Source of the DNA: Jacaranda mimosifolia
Lineage: Eukaryota; Streptophyta; Magnoliopsida; Lamiales; Bignoniaceae
Reading direction: 5' to 3'
Length of the DNA stretch: 64,000 nt
Assembly: GCA_018894105.1 (NCBI GenBank)
Contig: CM032128.1
Span: 29,473,299 to 29,537,298, forward strand
Part shown: positions 12,301 through 24,306 of the stretch, piece after piece
Layout: each line of letters starts with the position of its first letter
How positions within the stretch are numbered: the first letter of the stretch is position 1
The notes under the pieces: generated by a model
The model's database searches: none
Told to the model about the DNA's origin: nothing
The model's input: only the letters and a program-made list of their open reading frames with translations
Made by a program: the position numbers and the translations under genes

Positions 12301-13018
12301 TTATGTCCCCGGTGGAATCAAGGCTGTCACTCAAATGCTTGGCAGCAATCCAGCCCTTCCAGCTGCTACCAGAAATCCAGTAGTTCCTCCGTCTTTTCCA
12401 GATGGATCCTCTCCTCCAGCTGTCAAAACTCGTCTGTGCAACAAATTCAGTACGCCAGAAGGGTGCAAGTTTGGGGACAAATGCCATTTTGCACATGGTG
12501 AGCGGGAGCTTGGCAGGCCGACAGTGCCATCACATGAGGACCCTCGTGCTATGGGACAAATCCCTGGACGATATGGTGGAGGGCGCATGGATCCAACTCC
12601 ACCAAACCTCGGAGCAGCAGCCAGTTTTGGAGCTTCTGCCACTGCCAAGATCAGTATTGATGCTTCTATGGCAGGAGCGGTCATTGGTAAGGGTGGGGTC
12701 AATTCTAAGCAAATCTGCCGCTTGACAGGAGCCAAGCTCTCCATAAGAGATCACGAGTCTGATCCCAATCTACGAAACATTGAACTTGAGGGTACATTTG
12801 ATCAGATCAAACAGGCTAGCCAAATGGTTCGTGAGCTTATAGTGAATGTCAGTGCATCCTCAGGGCCACCCATGAAAAATCCCACAATGTCCGGCCATTC
12901 TCCTGCTAGTAACTTTAAAACAAAACTATGTGAGAACTTTACTAAAGGATCTTGCACTTTTGGAGATCGGTGCCACTTTGCCCATGGAGCGGAAGAATTG
13001 CGTAGGCCGGGTGTGTGA
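6339..13018 (+). CDS. CCCH zinc-finger and KH-domain RNA-binding protein
   Basis: Spliced model: exons 6339-6420, 7178-7238 and 12259-13018, 903 nt, 300 aa. All junctions are GT-AG and the phases agree. The protein has three CCCH fingers: C43-C52-C58-H62 and C108-C117-C123-H127 (both C-x8-C-x5-C-x3-H), and C272-C280-C286-H290 (C-x7-C-x5-C-x3-H). A KH domain lies at about 176-242 with the RNA-contacting loop GKGG at 191-194. This order matches the plant CCCH plus KH family (Arabidopsis At3g12130 and At5g06770 type), presumed RNA binders. The start was chosen because the short basic N terminus ([12 protein letters not shown]...) resembles the family and splices in frame. Intron 2 is 5.0 kb, unusually long, and carries a MITE (9505-9955) and a segmental duplication (10741-11248). 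The 3' UTR probably runs to about 13.2 kb. Target RNAs are not known from sequence. Confidence 0.9.
9505..9955. mobile_element. Tourist-like MITE in intron 2 of CCCH-KH gene
   Basis: Inverted ends: GGCTGTGTTTACTAGCATTT on the left and, reverse-complemented, GGCTGTGTTCACTAATATTT on the right. A TAA duplication flanks it (9502-9504 and 9956-9958), which fits the PIF/Harbinger superfamily. The element is 451 bp and has no transposase. It lies in the sense intron and leaves the splice sites untouched. Confidence 0.75.
10741..11248. repeat. Diverged tandem segmental duplication in intron 2
   Basis: Copy 1 is about 10741-11026 and copy 2 about 11033-11248. Shared blocks in the same order include 'gctgattgctttagaat', 'gttgtcatgttaacatttt', 'catgtaacgacattatcagc' and 'aacatctg-caattatgtt'. 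Copy 2 is shorter, having lost an internal piece. Starts are 292 bp apart. No coding content is recognised. Confidence 0.8.
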
Positions 13019-13384
13019 GCTATTGTGTGTGGATCTATTGCTTTATTTTTTTGGTCCTCTTACTGTAATCTTGTTATGGCTCTAGATGTGGTCTGTTATT
13101 TTCCTTTGTCATAGAACTGGATAGAGGAAATTGTTATATCAAAGTTTTGTAGATTTTGGTATTACAATTTTTAACTATTATCTGTTTTTCTTATGAAATT
13201 TTTGTTTGGTTTTGTGATTTTGCTGGTTTCTCTGCTCCTTAGCTGATGAAGTCTGTTACTTTCGTCCTCTCGGTGTTCCGACTGGAAAAGCATTGAAGAA
13301 AGCCGAGACATCGCTTTAGGGGTTTTGTGTGTTATTCTCTAAATTTCTTTAGAGATAAATGCTGAGTTTGCCCCTTAAAAATAT

Positions 13385-14660
13385 AGGCTGTGCTTGCTTA
13401 TGAGAAGTTTTCACAAGCAAGCCCTCAAAAACAAAGAAATTCCTCTTAAGTTTGTGATTGTTTGTGAAAGTTTTTTCTACCTTACAAAATTTCTTTCAAA
13501 AATTCCTCCTTTCCTGTTAGGAATTTTTTTGAAAATTTCTTCCTCACAAACAATCACTCTCTTATAACATATAATTATATTTACACATAATATTTTTATA
13601 TTAAATATTTTCTTTCATAATATGATTATTTACATATATATATATTAACATTTAAATGAAATTATATCATAATATGTAGTTATAATTACACATAATGTTT
13701 TTATATTAAAATATTATTATTTTCTTAAGATAGTTATTTTGATGTATTTTCATAGTATGTAATTATATCTATACATAATATTTAATATTTAAACGGAATT
13801 TTTTTTGTAATAAATAATTATAGTTACAAGTAATATTTTTATATTTAAATATAATTATTCACACATTTCTAATATTTTATAATATTATTTTCATAATATA
13901 TAATTATATTTACACATAAAAGTTACATATATATTTTAATATTTACCTAAAATTATTTTCCTAATACATAATTATATTTGTACATAATGTTTTATTATTT
14001 AAACAAAATTGTTTTCATAATATACAATTATATTTACACACAAAATTTTAATATATTTAAATAAAATTATTATCATATTATATAATTATATTTACACATT
14101 ATATTGTATTATTTAAATAAAATTATTTTGATAATATAATTATTCACACTTTTTTAATATTTCATGTTATTATTTTTGCAATATATAATTATATTTACAC
14201 ATAATATTTATAAATATTTACTGAATATTTTAATATTTACATAACATTATTTAGTTTCGTTACATAACATTATTTAGTTTTGTTACGTAATTATATTTGG
14301 AGATAATGTTTTGTTATTTAAATTTTTTTTCATAATATACAATTATATTTACACATAAAATTTTAATATTATTAAATAAAATCATTTTCATAGCATATAA
14401 TTATATTTACACATTATATTATATTATTTAAATAAAGTTATTTCACAACAAAACCATCTCATAACTTTTTCTCAAAAAAATTCTCACAAACAATCACCAC
14501 CTTATTTTCTCTCACCTATCACATCAACTGTAATCATTACATTTTTACCTCACAAACAATCACTACCTCATAAAAAAAAAAAATTACCTCACAAATAAAA
14601 AAAATCTCACTATTTCCTCATGAAAATGAGAAATGAGAGACAAAAGCACAAGCAATTGCA
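13385..14660. repeat. AT-rich degenerate repeat block with inverted flanks
   Basis: Many variants of 'ataattatatttacacata' followed by a 'ttaaataaaattatttt' type block recur at irregular spacings, giving a degenerate tandem array. It is bracketed by inverted blocks: 'gattgtttgtgaaag' near 13455 and 'cacaaacaatcac' near 13545, 14490 and 14550. This suggests a decayed DNA transposon or foldback element whose interior expanded by replication slippage. No target duplication could be fixed, so ends are approximate. Confidence 0.55.
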
Positions 14661-15407
14661 ACCATAGAACTTATAACTCGCGATCACACTTTTTCTCTAT
14701 GTTCTGTTTTTCTTTACACTTTCTAATTTATTTTTTTAAGAGGAAGTAGTAGGTAAACTGAATCAATACAACTATCGCCATTGACCAACTGCAACGATGA
14801 TGGTTATTAAGAGTTGTGTGTTACAGTAAACATCAAAACTGTATTTATTTGGTTGAAATTTACTGAACGAAAATACTAGAAAAAATCAATTCCCGCAAAA
14901 TGAATCAATTATCAAGAGCAAAATAAAATTAAGCAGAGAAAAATAGAACTGTCACTTCCCTTGCGCTTCAATTGGACATTATATATGAAAATTGTCTTTA
15001 ATTGCATTACTACATGTGATTTTAGTTGCTAAGAAAATCATACTCCAAATCAAATTTAATTGCAGACATGTAAACCTCTACATATTTTTTTTCGATGTTA
15101 TGTAGATCATTCACATAAATCGAAATTAAGTAAATGCCATCCCTTTTTTTTTTTTTTTGAGAGAGGAAGAATGCCATCCTTATTGTGAAACATAGAATTT
15201 AGTTATTTTTTAGGAAATTATATAAATGATACAATCTTCTATATTGTATCTTGATTTGATTAGTTATTGTACAAACCAGCTGGGCTAAAAATTAACGAAT
15301 ATTATTTAACAAAAATATTATTAAATTAAAGCGAAACATGTATAAAACTAAGATGGATCAGATCTGATCTTTTGTAACTAAAGTACCCAAAAATAGACAA
15401 CCCGGAG

Positions 15408-15502
15408 GCCCAAACGTCCAGTCAAAAATAAACAGGAGCCCACTAGCTGGAAATTAACCCGACCCGAATAATAATAAACCTCCTGAAATTTATGTAGGGT
15501 TT
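15408..15502 (+). promoter_or_regulatory. Site II and telo-box motifs upstream of NOC2
   Basis: GGCCCA (15408-15413) and AGCCCA (15437-15442) are site II cores. TAGGGTTT (15495-15502) is a telo-box 37 bp before the ATG. Such pairs are typical of plant ribosomal-protein and ribosome-biogenesis promoters and fit the role of NOC2. The CCCH-KH gene upstream shows the same arrangement. No TATA box is obvious. Confidence 0.6.
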
Positions 15503-15538
15503 TGTCTGAGCTCAAGTTTTAACAACTGCTTCTCATCA

Positions 15539-18500
15539 ATGGGTTCCAAGAACAAAGGTCCAATTTTTTTTAGTTTTATTTAAATTTAATTTTCCTTTCC
15601 TATACTCTTCTATGGCTTTTTATTCTTTCGTGAGAATTATTTTAGTTTTTTCTAATATTTCGTTCATGAATTGAATTTGATACGAGCAGCCAAGAAATTG
15701 AAAGAGGAAAGTGAAGTGAAAAAGAGTACGTCGATGGATAAGAAAGAAGCTAAAGAACACATTGGGGCATTAAGAAGACTACAAGAAAAGGTCTTTTTTT
15801 TTTTTTTTTCTTTTTTTTTTAATTTATCTTATTTATTCCCCTTTTCACTGTATGTTGCTGGAGATTTCCTGTTTGGCTCGTTTCATGGATATCCAGAAAT
15901 TATTGCTGGGCTTTTATGCTAAATCTGCTAGTCCTAATTTCAGGGCACTTCTGTCTTAGCTCTGCAAATATTGTTTGACAGTTCTTTTGATGATGTGCTA
16001 AGGATTGAATTAATGTTTAAGTTTCAGTTATGGCACATTGTATACATTTGATAGTTTGCATGTGCAGGATCCGGAGTTTTACGAATTCTTGAAAGAACAT
16101 GACGAGGAGCTTTTGGAATTCGATGAAGAAGACTTGGACGTGAGTCCACAAATCCTGCATGTTTGTTATGCATGATCAGATATTCTGAATTTAGCTAATC
16201 GCAAGGATTATGTTTCAATTATTTTAGGATAATGCTCAGACTGATGGAGAGGAGGAAGAAGTAACTGATGTTGATAATGTTGACCATAGTGATGGTGAAG
16301 CTGCGAAGGAAGAAGAGCCTTCGAAAAATATAATAACTAGTGCAATGGTTGATTCCTGGTGTAATGCAATCCGTGATGGGGCAAAATTGGGGGCAGTTCG
16401 TTCTCTTTTGAGAGCTTTTCGCAGTGCTTGCCATTATGGTGATGATAGTGGTGATGACCCTACAGCAAAGTTTAGTACCATGTCTAGTACTGTTTTCAAC
16501 AAAATAATGTTGTTTGTTTTGAATGAAATGGATGGAATTCTTCGGGGGTTGTTGAAATTACCGCCTTTGGGAGGAAAAAAGGAGATGGTTATGGATCTGA
16601 TGACCACAAGACGATGGAAGAATTACAGTCATTTGGTGAAGTCATATCTTGGAAACTCTCTGCATGTTCTGAATCAAATGACTGACAATGAAATGATAGC
16701 GTTTATGTTAAGGCGTCTAAAATACTCATCTGTATTTTTGGCTGCTTTTCCGGCTCTCTTAAGGAAGTACGTTAAGGTATGCCCTAACTTGTGGAAATAG
16801 TCGTCTGTTTTGCCTGTTTTAAAGTTCTCTCTTGGAAATGATTTATGTTTGATTGGTTAGACCACCATGATTCAACCACTTAAGATTGCAGTAAAGAGAT
16901 AAGGAAAGAGAAAAATATTTGAAAGGAAGAAAGAAAGAGAAGTGGAGAATGGAACACTTTATAATCAGTTTAAAGTCTCATGGTTGTCTAACTAATGACT
17001 TTGTTATGTTCATTGAAAGTGTCATGTCTAATTCTTTAAGCCGGAGGCCACCAGCAAAGGCCCACATTTTGACAAGCTGAGCAAAGCATGTAAATTTTGT
17101 TTCTTTTACTTCTTGTTCTTTTCATACTTCACCATTTCTATGATTTTATGTTCAGTATTTCTTGATATCAGTCTAACAAAAAAGGTCTATAATTGGACGA
17201 ATGTAGTATTATTCCATTACAAGTGACCCTGAGTTATGCAATAGGGCGTTCAGTTAGAGACTTCGGTGGAATCATTTTGAGTAACTCTTTTAATTTCTAG
17301 AGCAAGTGAATGAACATGGCCTTCTGAATTAAATGTCGATGCTCCAATTTATAGGCCCCAAGTGGTAAGATGCATATAGCATAAAAGCAACTGACACCGG
17401 AGTTTTGTTATTCCAAAAACTCCGTGCTTGACCTGTTGGTGGAGATTTAGCTTCCATAATTTGAGCTAGTAGCTTGTTTGAGCAGGACCAATAACAAAAT
17501 TTACGCAGATATTATAATATTTTCAGGTTGCTCTTCACTTCTGGGGTACAGGAAGCGGTGCACTTCCAGTTGTCTCCTTTTTGTTCTTAAGAGACTCTTG
17601 CATTCGACTCGGTTCTGACTGCCTAGATGATTGCATAAGAGGAATGTATAAAGCCTATGTCTTGAATTGCCACTTTGTTAACTCGACAAAATTGCAGCAT
17701 ATCCAATTTCTCAGTAATTGTTTTACCGAACTTATTCGGGTGGACATTCCATCTGCATATCAACATGCCTTTGTTTACATCCGGCAGTTAGCAATGATAC
17801 TGAAGGAAGCACTTTCATCTTCCACAATAAAGAAGAAATCTAAAAACAGGGGGAAGGATGAACCTTCTAGTTCTAAAAAAGAGAAGGCGAAGGAAGCACC
17901 TTCCAGTTCGGGGAAAAAGGTATGCTGTTTTTTATTAATATCAGCCGTATATATCAGTGGTTCGTTACTCTTAGGATCATGTTCTCTAACATTTAGCTTC
18001 GCTACTTTGTTGCATATGTTTGAAGCATGTATTCCTAGCTTAAAAAAGGATAGAAGATTATTGATTTTGACTATATAGTTTCTACTTCTAACTGGATGAT
18101 ATATTACATGATTGTTTCTTTTCAAGGGCATGTACATGACGCCTTGTTCTATCTGTCTCCTCTGCAGGAAACTTTTAGAAAGGTTTATCAGTGGAAGTAT
18201 ATAAATTGCCTGGAGCTCTGGACAGGAGTTGTTTGCGCATATAGCTCAGAAGCTGATTTGAGGCCCCTTGCTTATCCATTGACTCAGATTATTAGTGGAG
18301 TAGCTCGTCTAGTTCCCTCTGCTTGTTATTTCCCCCTTAGATTGCGTTGTGTCAGAATGCTCAACCGTATCAGTGCTTCAACTGGTACCTTCATTCCTGT
18401 TTCTCTGCTTCTCTTGGACATGCTAGAGATTAAAGAATTGCGTAGACCTCCCACAGGAGGAGTAGGCAAAGCTGTTGATTTCTTTTCTGTGCTGAAGGTA

Positions 18501-20656
18501 CTCTTAAAAATGGTTCTCATCCACAATTTTGGGATCATCTATACAGCACTTTTTAATACATACCTACGTTGTCTACAACAGGTTAGCAAATCTACCTTGA
18601 AAACCCGAGCATTTCAGGAGGCTTGTGTTTTCTCCGTGGTTGAGGAACTCACAGAACATCTTGCTCAGTGGAGTTACTCTATTGCTTTCTTGGAGTTGTC
18701 TTTTATTCCTAGTGTTCGGTTGCGAAACTTCTGTAAATCCACGAAGGTTGAGAGGTTTCGTCGAGAAATGAGGCACCTTATTCGTCAGGTCTATAATATA
18801 ACCACTAGTGAAAATGTTAAATTTGGAATTGCTTCATCTTTCAAATATGATGATCTTGAAAAGTTCTGCACTGTGCTTCATCTATAGTTAGTCAGAAAAC
18901 AATCTAGTTTGTTAATGTTGTAAAACTTTTGCTGATTGTTCTAATGCCTCTGCTGTCTAAATGCTGCAGATTGAGGCAAACTCTCATTTTATAAATAAGA
19001 AGCGGACAACAATTTCATTCTTGCCAAATGACCCTGCCGCTGCATCTTTCCTCAAGGTCTGAATATCTGTCCTGTTCTTTTCCTCATATACATTTTTGTT
19101 GTTACTTTGATCTGCATTTGCATTGCTAGTTGTTCCACTTAATATGATCCATACCTTCACTGTGAGCTGTTTCAAAGCCTGTTTACACAATGTTTATAAT
19201 TGTCTTACACTCTTACTTTCCGTCCCATTTTGGAAAACCTTCTGATGGAAATACATTGAATGTGCCATGGCCACTAGTATGAATCAATATTTTTACATAA
19301 GATATTTGATCTTTCATTCCAAAGAGACAAGCAAAATACAGGTAAGGAGAAGATTGAATTCAAAGGCAGACATCAATGTTGAAAACCTTTTGGAAAAGCA
19401 CCTTAGTATGCTAATACTGACTTTAACACTGTCCTGATATTTTATTCCAAATATTAGACATGTCATCAGAGTATACTTGCCTAGCATGCAAAATTTATGC
19501 GTAATATGAAGATTTAGTAGAAAGCACTTTCATTTGTTAGACTAGCGCATTTTTCAGGACATTCAAATGTTATGGCAATGGGGTAGTATCTTCCTATTTC
19601 TGTTTTCCTAGTTCTGATGTTTTGTCATTTTATTGAAATCATTGATGCGGTGTATAAGGAGTTTCTTGATTTTAGATCGCTGTTTTTCTGATCATGTGTG
19701 ATACAGATTCAACCTATACCTATAAAATATGTGCTCTAAGATTAGCCTCTATCCCTGCTTAGAAGTTAGAACTCTTTTTCTGGACACACAGTGCTGGAGT
19801 TATATTGGTGATGCTGTACTATTCTTTTTATTACACCCATTTCGTGCGAGGTTGTTATCAGACCAATGATTGTCTGAAGATTCAGATTGATTATGCTATG
19901 GTCTTGACTGCTTATTCTATACTGGTTTTGGAGTCTGCAATAACATGAGTTATTTTCTTCTGTACTGTTAGGATGAGAAAAAGGCAGGGATTAGCCCCCT
20001 GTCACAATATGCTGCTACTCTACGCCAGAGAGCACAAGAAAGAAACGACGCAATAATGGAATCCAGGTTGATCAGATGTCATTTTTTTTTAAATTTAAAT
20101 GTACTGAATTTCAATATTATATTTATTGAGATCTTTATGAGGATGCATATTGGTCTAGTTTGCTCGTTGGAGATGGCTCATCCACATTTGGAAATAAGAT
20201 AACATCGGATGATGAATTTGATGATTCTGAGAATGAAGAAAGTGCTGGTCTTTTGCTACCTGGGCATGATTCCAAGTACTCCCTCCCTCCCTCCCTCAGT
20301 GTGGGTGCGTGCGTGCGTGCGTGCGTGCAAGGTAGCATTGCTTATGCTTATATCTGAGTTATTGTTTGGATGCTAGATATGAGCATCTGAAAAATGTCAA
20401 AAAGAAGAAGAATATTGAGCTCTCAGAAGAGACGGCTCTTGACGAAGATATCATTGAAGACTTGGTTCTCAGCTCTGATGAAGATGATAATCCAATGAGC
20501 GACAATCTTGATGGAGAAGAAGACAGTGAGCCTGAGGTTGCACCCCCAGAAAAGCACGGCAAGAAACAAAAACAACCTAAGCAGATGTCAAAGGATAAGG
20601 CAAAGCTTCAGAATGGTAAGTCAAAGAAGAGGAAGAGGGGAAAAGGTAAAATGTAG
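15539..20656 (+). CDS. NOC2: Nucleolar complex protein 2 homologue (NOC2)
   Basis: Spliced model of 11 exons: 15539-15557, 15690-15790, 16068-16139, 16228-16776, 17527-17919, 18168-18497, 18582-18788, 18970-19056, 19972-20066, 20159-20275 and 20377-20656. This gives 2250 nt, 749 aa, close to the roughly 760 aa of Arabidopsis NOC2. All introns are GT-AG. NOC2 works with NOC1 or NOC3 in the nucleolus and nucleoplasm to mature and export pre-60S ribosomal particles. The helical core (about residues 200-560) includes '[20 protein letters not shown]', '[15 protein letters not shown]' and '[18 protein letters not shown]', which mark the family. The N terminus is Lys-rich, with an acidic Glu/Asp run around 45-85. 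A Lys/Ser-rich insert sits near 348-378, and the acidic then Lys/Arg-rich tail suits nucleolar targeting. The intron at 18498-18581 is 84 nt and has no in-frame stop, so its retention would insert 28 residues. NOC2 is named by homology. Confidence 0.92.
20276..20331. repeat. (CCCT)n and (GTGC)n microsatellites in NOC2 intron 10
   Basis: A CCCT run just after the donor site of intron 10 is followed by about five GTGC units. Both sit inside a 101-nt intron. Confidence 0.85.
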
Positions 20657-20699
20657 CTCGTCTCAGTTTGAATGAGCCAATTTTGTATTCCATATATAA

Positions 20700-21035
20700 A
20701 GTTTTCATGATCAAGAGAGATGGGTTAATTAGATTTGGGTTGGGAAATTCTAGAAATAGGATTAGGCTAGTCTCAACCCAATTTCTATTTGGATCTCATT
20801 AGAATGATAGAGCTAGTTTGTCTAATTCCCAATAAGCTTACGTTGAATTATGAAATGCTATAAAATGCCACAAACGGTTTGCAACAACAGAATTTAGAAT
20901 TCATGGTATAGAATTCAGAAGCGATTTGTAATTTTTTGATTTCATTGCTGTTAAGGTACTTAAATTGCGAATTTGATTATATTATAAATTTAACTTTTGT
21001 GTTTAGTAGTATGTTTAACTGTATTTGACTTTGTC
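20700..21035. other. NOC2 3' flank, no gene seen
   Basis: The likely 3' UTR and downstream flank of NOC2. No other feature is recognised. Confidence 0.45.
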
Positions 21036-21150
21036 GAGTAGCCCTTGGTCTAGTTGGATCATTCCCACACATAAAGCACAAGGTTAGGAGTTTGAACTTA
21101 GCAAACTCTTGGTGTGCATGTGTAAATCTTTTTTATTTTTTTAAAAAAAA
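21036..21150 (+). mobile_element. SINE-like tRNA-derived repeat, copy 1
   Basis: The 5' part has a box A-like segment (TTGGTCTAGTTGGATC) and a box B-like segment (GGTTAGGAGTTTGAAC) about 30 bp later. The body ends 'ggtgtgcatgtgta' with a T/A-rich tail. Two more copies with the same order of blocks lie at 29425-29545 and 51683-51800, supporting a dispersed RNA polymerase III-type SINE family. Confidence 0.55.
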
Positions 21151-21372
21151 TCAACTTGTTTTCTATAGTTAAAAAAATATGATAGAAAGAGATGTATTTG
21201 AGCAAAGTCATTAACAAAGTTGATCGTTCAAGCGTCGGGATTGTCATATTTTTATCTCTGATCATTTTTATGGTAACATGACATTTAAAATTCTGGACAT
21301 TGTAAAAGAATCAATGTAGTAAACATGGAGCAAAGTTTGTTAGGGTTGTCACAGCCCACATATGAATCTATA

Positions 21373-21374
<2 letters not shown>

Positions 21375-21403
<29 letters not shown>
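21375..21403. repeat. (TA)n microsatellite
   Basis: About 14 TA units in a row. Confidence 0.9.
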
Positions 21404-21937
21404 CCTTCAGACAACCATTCTTTCTTGCCTCATTAATCAAATTTGAGTTTGGTCTTAATTCTTCGGTCAATCAAGCTTCTACATAAAGTTAGGTTGAAAA
21501 TTAGGTTTTGTGTTCTTGCATTCAATATGGTGTTCCTCCAATTTAATGTTGTTCTAAAATTAATTCTTAAAGTCAACAAGTAGTTAATATTTGTAATCAA
21601 CAAATAATACAACATGAATTATTTATTTATTTATAATTTGTGAACAATAGGTAGAGTATTATCACCTATTCTTCATTTATATTTATAATCAATAGGTATA
21701 GTGTCATTTATTCTCATTTATAATTGTTATTAATAGATAATAGATAATAGATAGGGGCACCTCTTTCTTTATATTGGTAGTTAAGAAGTTAACTAGTGAG
21801 CTCTTCATAGGTAATAGCCTAATAGGTGTTGAATTATTTTTCATCATCAAGTATTGCTTTGCTCCTATAAAGAGGGGCATTAACAAGTCGAAGAATTTAA
21901 AAAAGGATTGTGACAGTCCCAAACCAAAAGCATCGCT

Positions 21938-22097
21938 AGCCCGTTTGGTTTTATTTTTATTTTCAGTTTTTGTTTCTATTATTTTTATAAGTTAAAAAGT
22001 TAATTAGTAAAATTGAGTTAAAAATGAGTCTGTATTTGGATAGATTGTTGGAAAAGTAATGATTATATTATATTTAGTTTATTATAAGTAGAGAGAG

Positions 22098-22158
<61 letters not shown>

Positions 22159-22309
22159 GGATAGTAGAAATAGAAGATATATAAATTATTGGGGAATGTG
22201 TTTTAAAAATAAAAATAAAAATATGTTGAATGAAAATGTATATAAAACAATGTGTTTTTATTTTTAAATAGTAGAAAATATGAAAATAGAATTTGAGAAT
22301 GAAAACAAA
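21938..22309 (+). mobile_element. MITE family A, copy 1, with (AAT)n expansion
   Basis: It starts GCCCGTTTGGTTTTATTTTT and ends with 'gagaatgaaaacaaa', imperfect inverted ends, with CTA on both sides. The inner order (ttaattagt-aaa-tgagtt, gattatatt-agttt, 'aaaatatgttgaatgaaaat') is shared with copies at 23190-23524 and 41365-41666. An (ATA)n run of about 20 units lies at 22098-22158. There is no ORF. Confidence 0.65.
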
Positions 22310-23189
22310 CTAAAATTATGTAACTATTATCTATTTTTGTACGCGTATAGCTGACATAACTAATATTAGACAAATTGAAATGCATTCGTCTTCACTAAAT
22401 TTAGGAGTAAATTTTGCCAAATAATACCCCCTAAACATAAAGTGCTGACAATCCGTTGTGGTGTTGGAAGTTTTTCTTTTAACTTAAAGGAGAAAAAGTA
22501 GGGGCAATTGGAAAAATGAACTGCTCAAGAAGTGACCTATTTTTTAATTATTATGATCAGTGGTCCAAAGAATTGATATGATTATCTATATTATTTAAAA
22601 GATAAAAAATTTTATGTCTAAAATAAAAATTATGATACCAAATTTTAAATATATTAAATTTATCCTTATATTTATTCATACATACAATAAACTTTGCATA
22701 TTGAAATAATCACTATTTATCATAACTTCTCTTATCACGAGGTAAGCTCAATTTTTTATTGACTTTTGTATATTTTTAATATGGTAATATATTATAAAAT
22801 TCCTACTTTAGTGGATTGTTATCTTCAGAATTATGTAAATTATAGATATATATAATTTAGATTCGTGTTAATTTTTAGTATAATAAATGTGAGAATATAT
22901 ACAAATAATATAATTACTCAAAAAAAATTATGTGTGTGGTAATTGCGTGCGAATGATTGCTAGTAAATTTAAGATGTTGTTCGAATAAAGACTTCCTGGA
23001 TTATCATGTATTAAAAGTTATTTCTTACTGTGGTGTGATATTGTGAGAAAATGGTAAAAGATGAACATAAAATTTTACTAGAAGTTGAAAAATGAAAATA
23101 ATAAGTATTATTATACGATTACTTACAAAACAATGAATTAAAGTCATTGATTTTATATCATTACTTTACGTGTGGGATATATATTGTTA

Positions 23190-23524
23190 GGGAAAAAAAT
23201 GGTTTTATTTTTATTATTTTAAAATTTTTAAAAATTAATTAGTGAAAATGAGTTGAGAATTAATTTGTATTTAAATAAATTATTAAAAAAATAATGATTA
23301 TGTTGGGTTTAGTATGTTGTAAATAAAGAAAAGTAGTAAAAATAATGATAGATAGATAGAGTAAATATGTACGTTATTGAAACAAGATATATATGTTATT
23401 TGAAAAATATATTTTAAAATAAAACTAAAAATATATTAGATAAAAATATTATAAAATGATGTATTTTAATTTTTAAATAATAAAAAATATAAAAATGAAA
23501 TTTAAAAACGAAATTGAACGGGCC
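23190..23524 (+). mobile_element. MITE family A, copy 2
   Basis: It shares order and many words with copy 1 ('ggttttatttttatt', 'aattaattagtgaaaatgag', 'aataatgattatgtt') and ends 'gaaattgaacgggcc', whose reverse complement restores the GCCCGTT end. It is more diverged than copy 1. No target duplication was fixed. Confidence 0.6.
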
Positions 23525-24079
23525 ATATTTTTGACAACCAATCAATAAGTCCATTTACCTGTATTTTTGAAAAACCGACACAAAATTTAATGCAATTTTT
23601 CTCCCCTCTAATTTTGCCCATCCTTCTAACGTGGGAATACGAATACTCCTCCTAAGTCTCGAATTATACCCCCCCAAAAAAATAATAATAAATAAATAAC
23701 AATTAAATATAGAAGATGGGCTCAAATTAAATCGGATATGGAATGTCTTTTAGCCATGTTTTCATTGAATATGCAATAATATTATCGAATATCCCTGCTG
23801 CCGTACTTAAGTTTTTCAACCAATTATTTTTTCCTTGAAGTAAAAAACAAACAACATGGCAAAATATTTTATTTCACATACTTGAGAATCCACTACCAAA
23901 TATTCCACAAAATTCTCAATTAAAAAATAAAAAAAGGATAAATAAAGAAAAAATCAATTAAAGTTATTGGAGGAGACAAAACCAAGAAAAATATACTGAA
24001 TATGGTAAAGATATATTCCCGTAATTTTTTAACAATAAAATATAAAAATCCAAAAAAAAAAAGAATCACTGAAATCGAG

Positions 24080-24270
24080 GAGCACTCAGGGCTGAGAGTC
24101 ACGTGTGGTGGTCTCTCTGCCACGTGACCTTTTCACAGTCCCGTTACCAAACTGTTTGTCCTATGTCCTCCACATGCAGCCCCACTTTCGTCATTTCCGC
24201 ATATTTCGAAATTCGAAGCACCCACCGCAGTTCACCTGCACCCGCCACATCATAGCGGATGTTCTGTGTG
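24080..24270. promoter_or_regulatory. GC-richer island with two G-boxes 21 bp apart
   Basis: Two perfect CACGTG cores lie at 24100-24105 and 24121-24126, two helical turns apart, in a segment clearly less AT-rich than its surroundings. G-boxes bind bZIP and bHLH factors. No gene follows on either strand within reach, so this may be a relic promoter, a distal element or a non-coding RNA promoter. The function is inferred only from the motif. Confidence 0.35.
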
Positions 24271-24306
24271 TTAAGACAAGACAATATTTGGCACAACAGA
24301 AAGCAA

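Noticed and set aside
12331..12744. 137-codon minus-strand frame inside the CCCH-KH gene
   Set aside because: It lies antisense to the conserved zinc-finger and KH exon, which explains its openness and composition.
13385..14660. CRISPR-like array because of repeated motif
   Set aside because: Units are degenerate, spacing is irregular, spacers are not unique, and the window is a plant nuclear genome.
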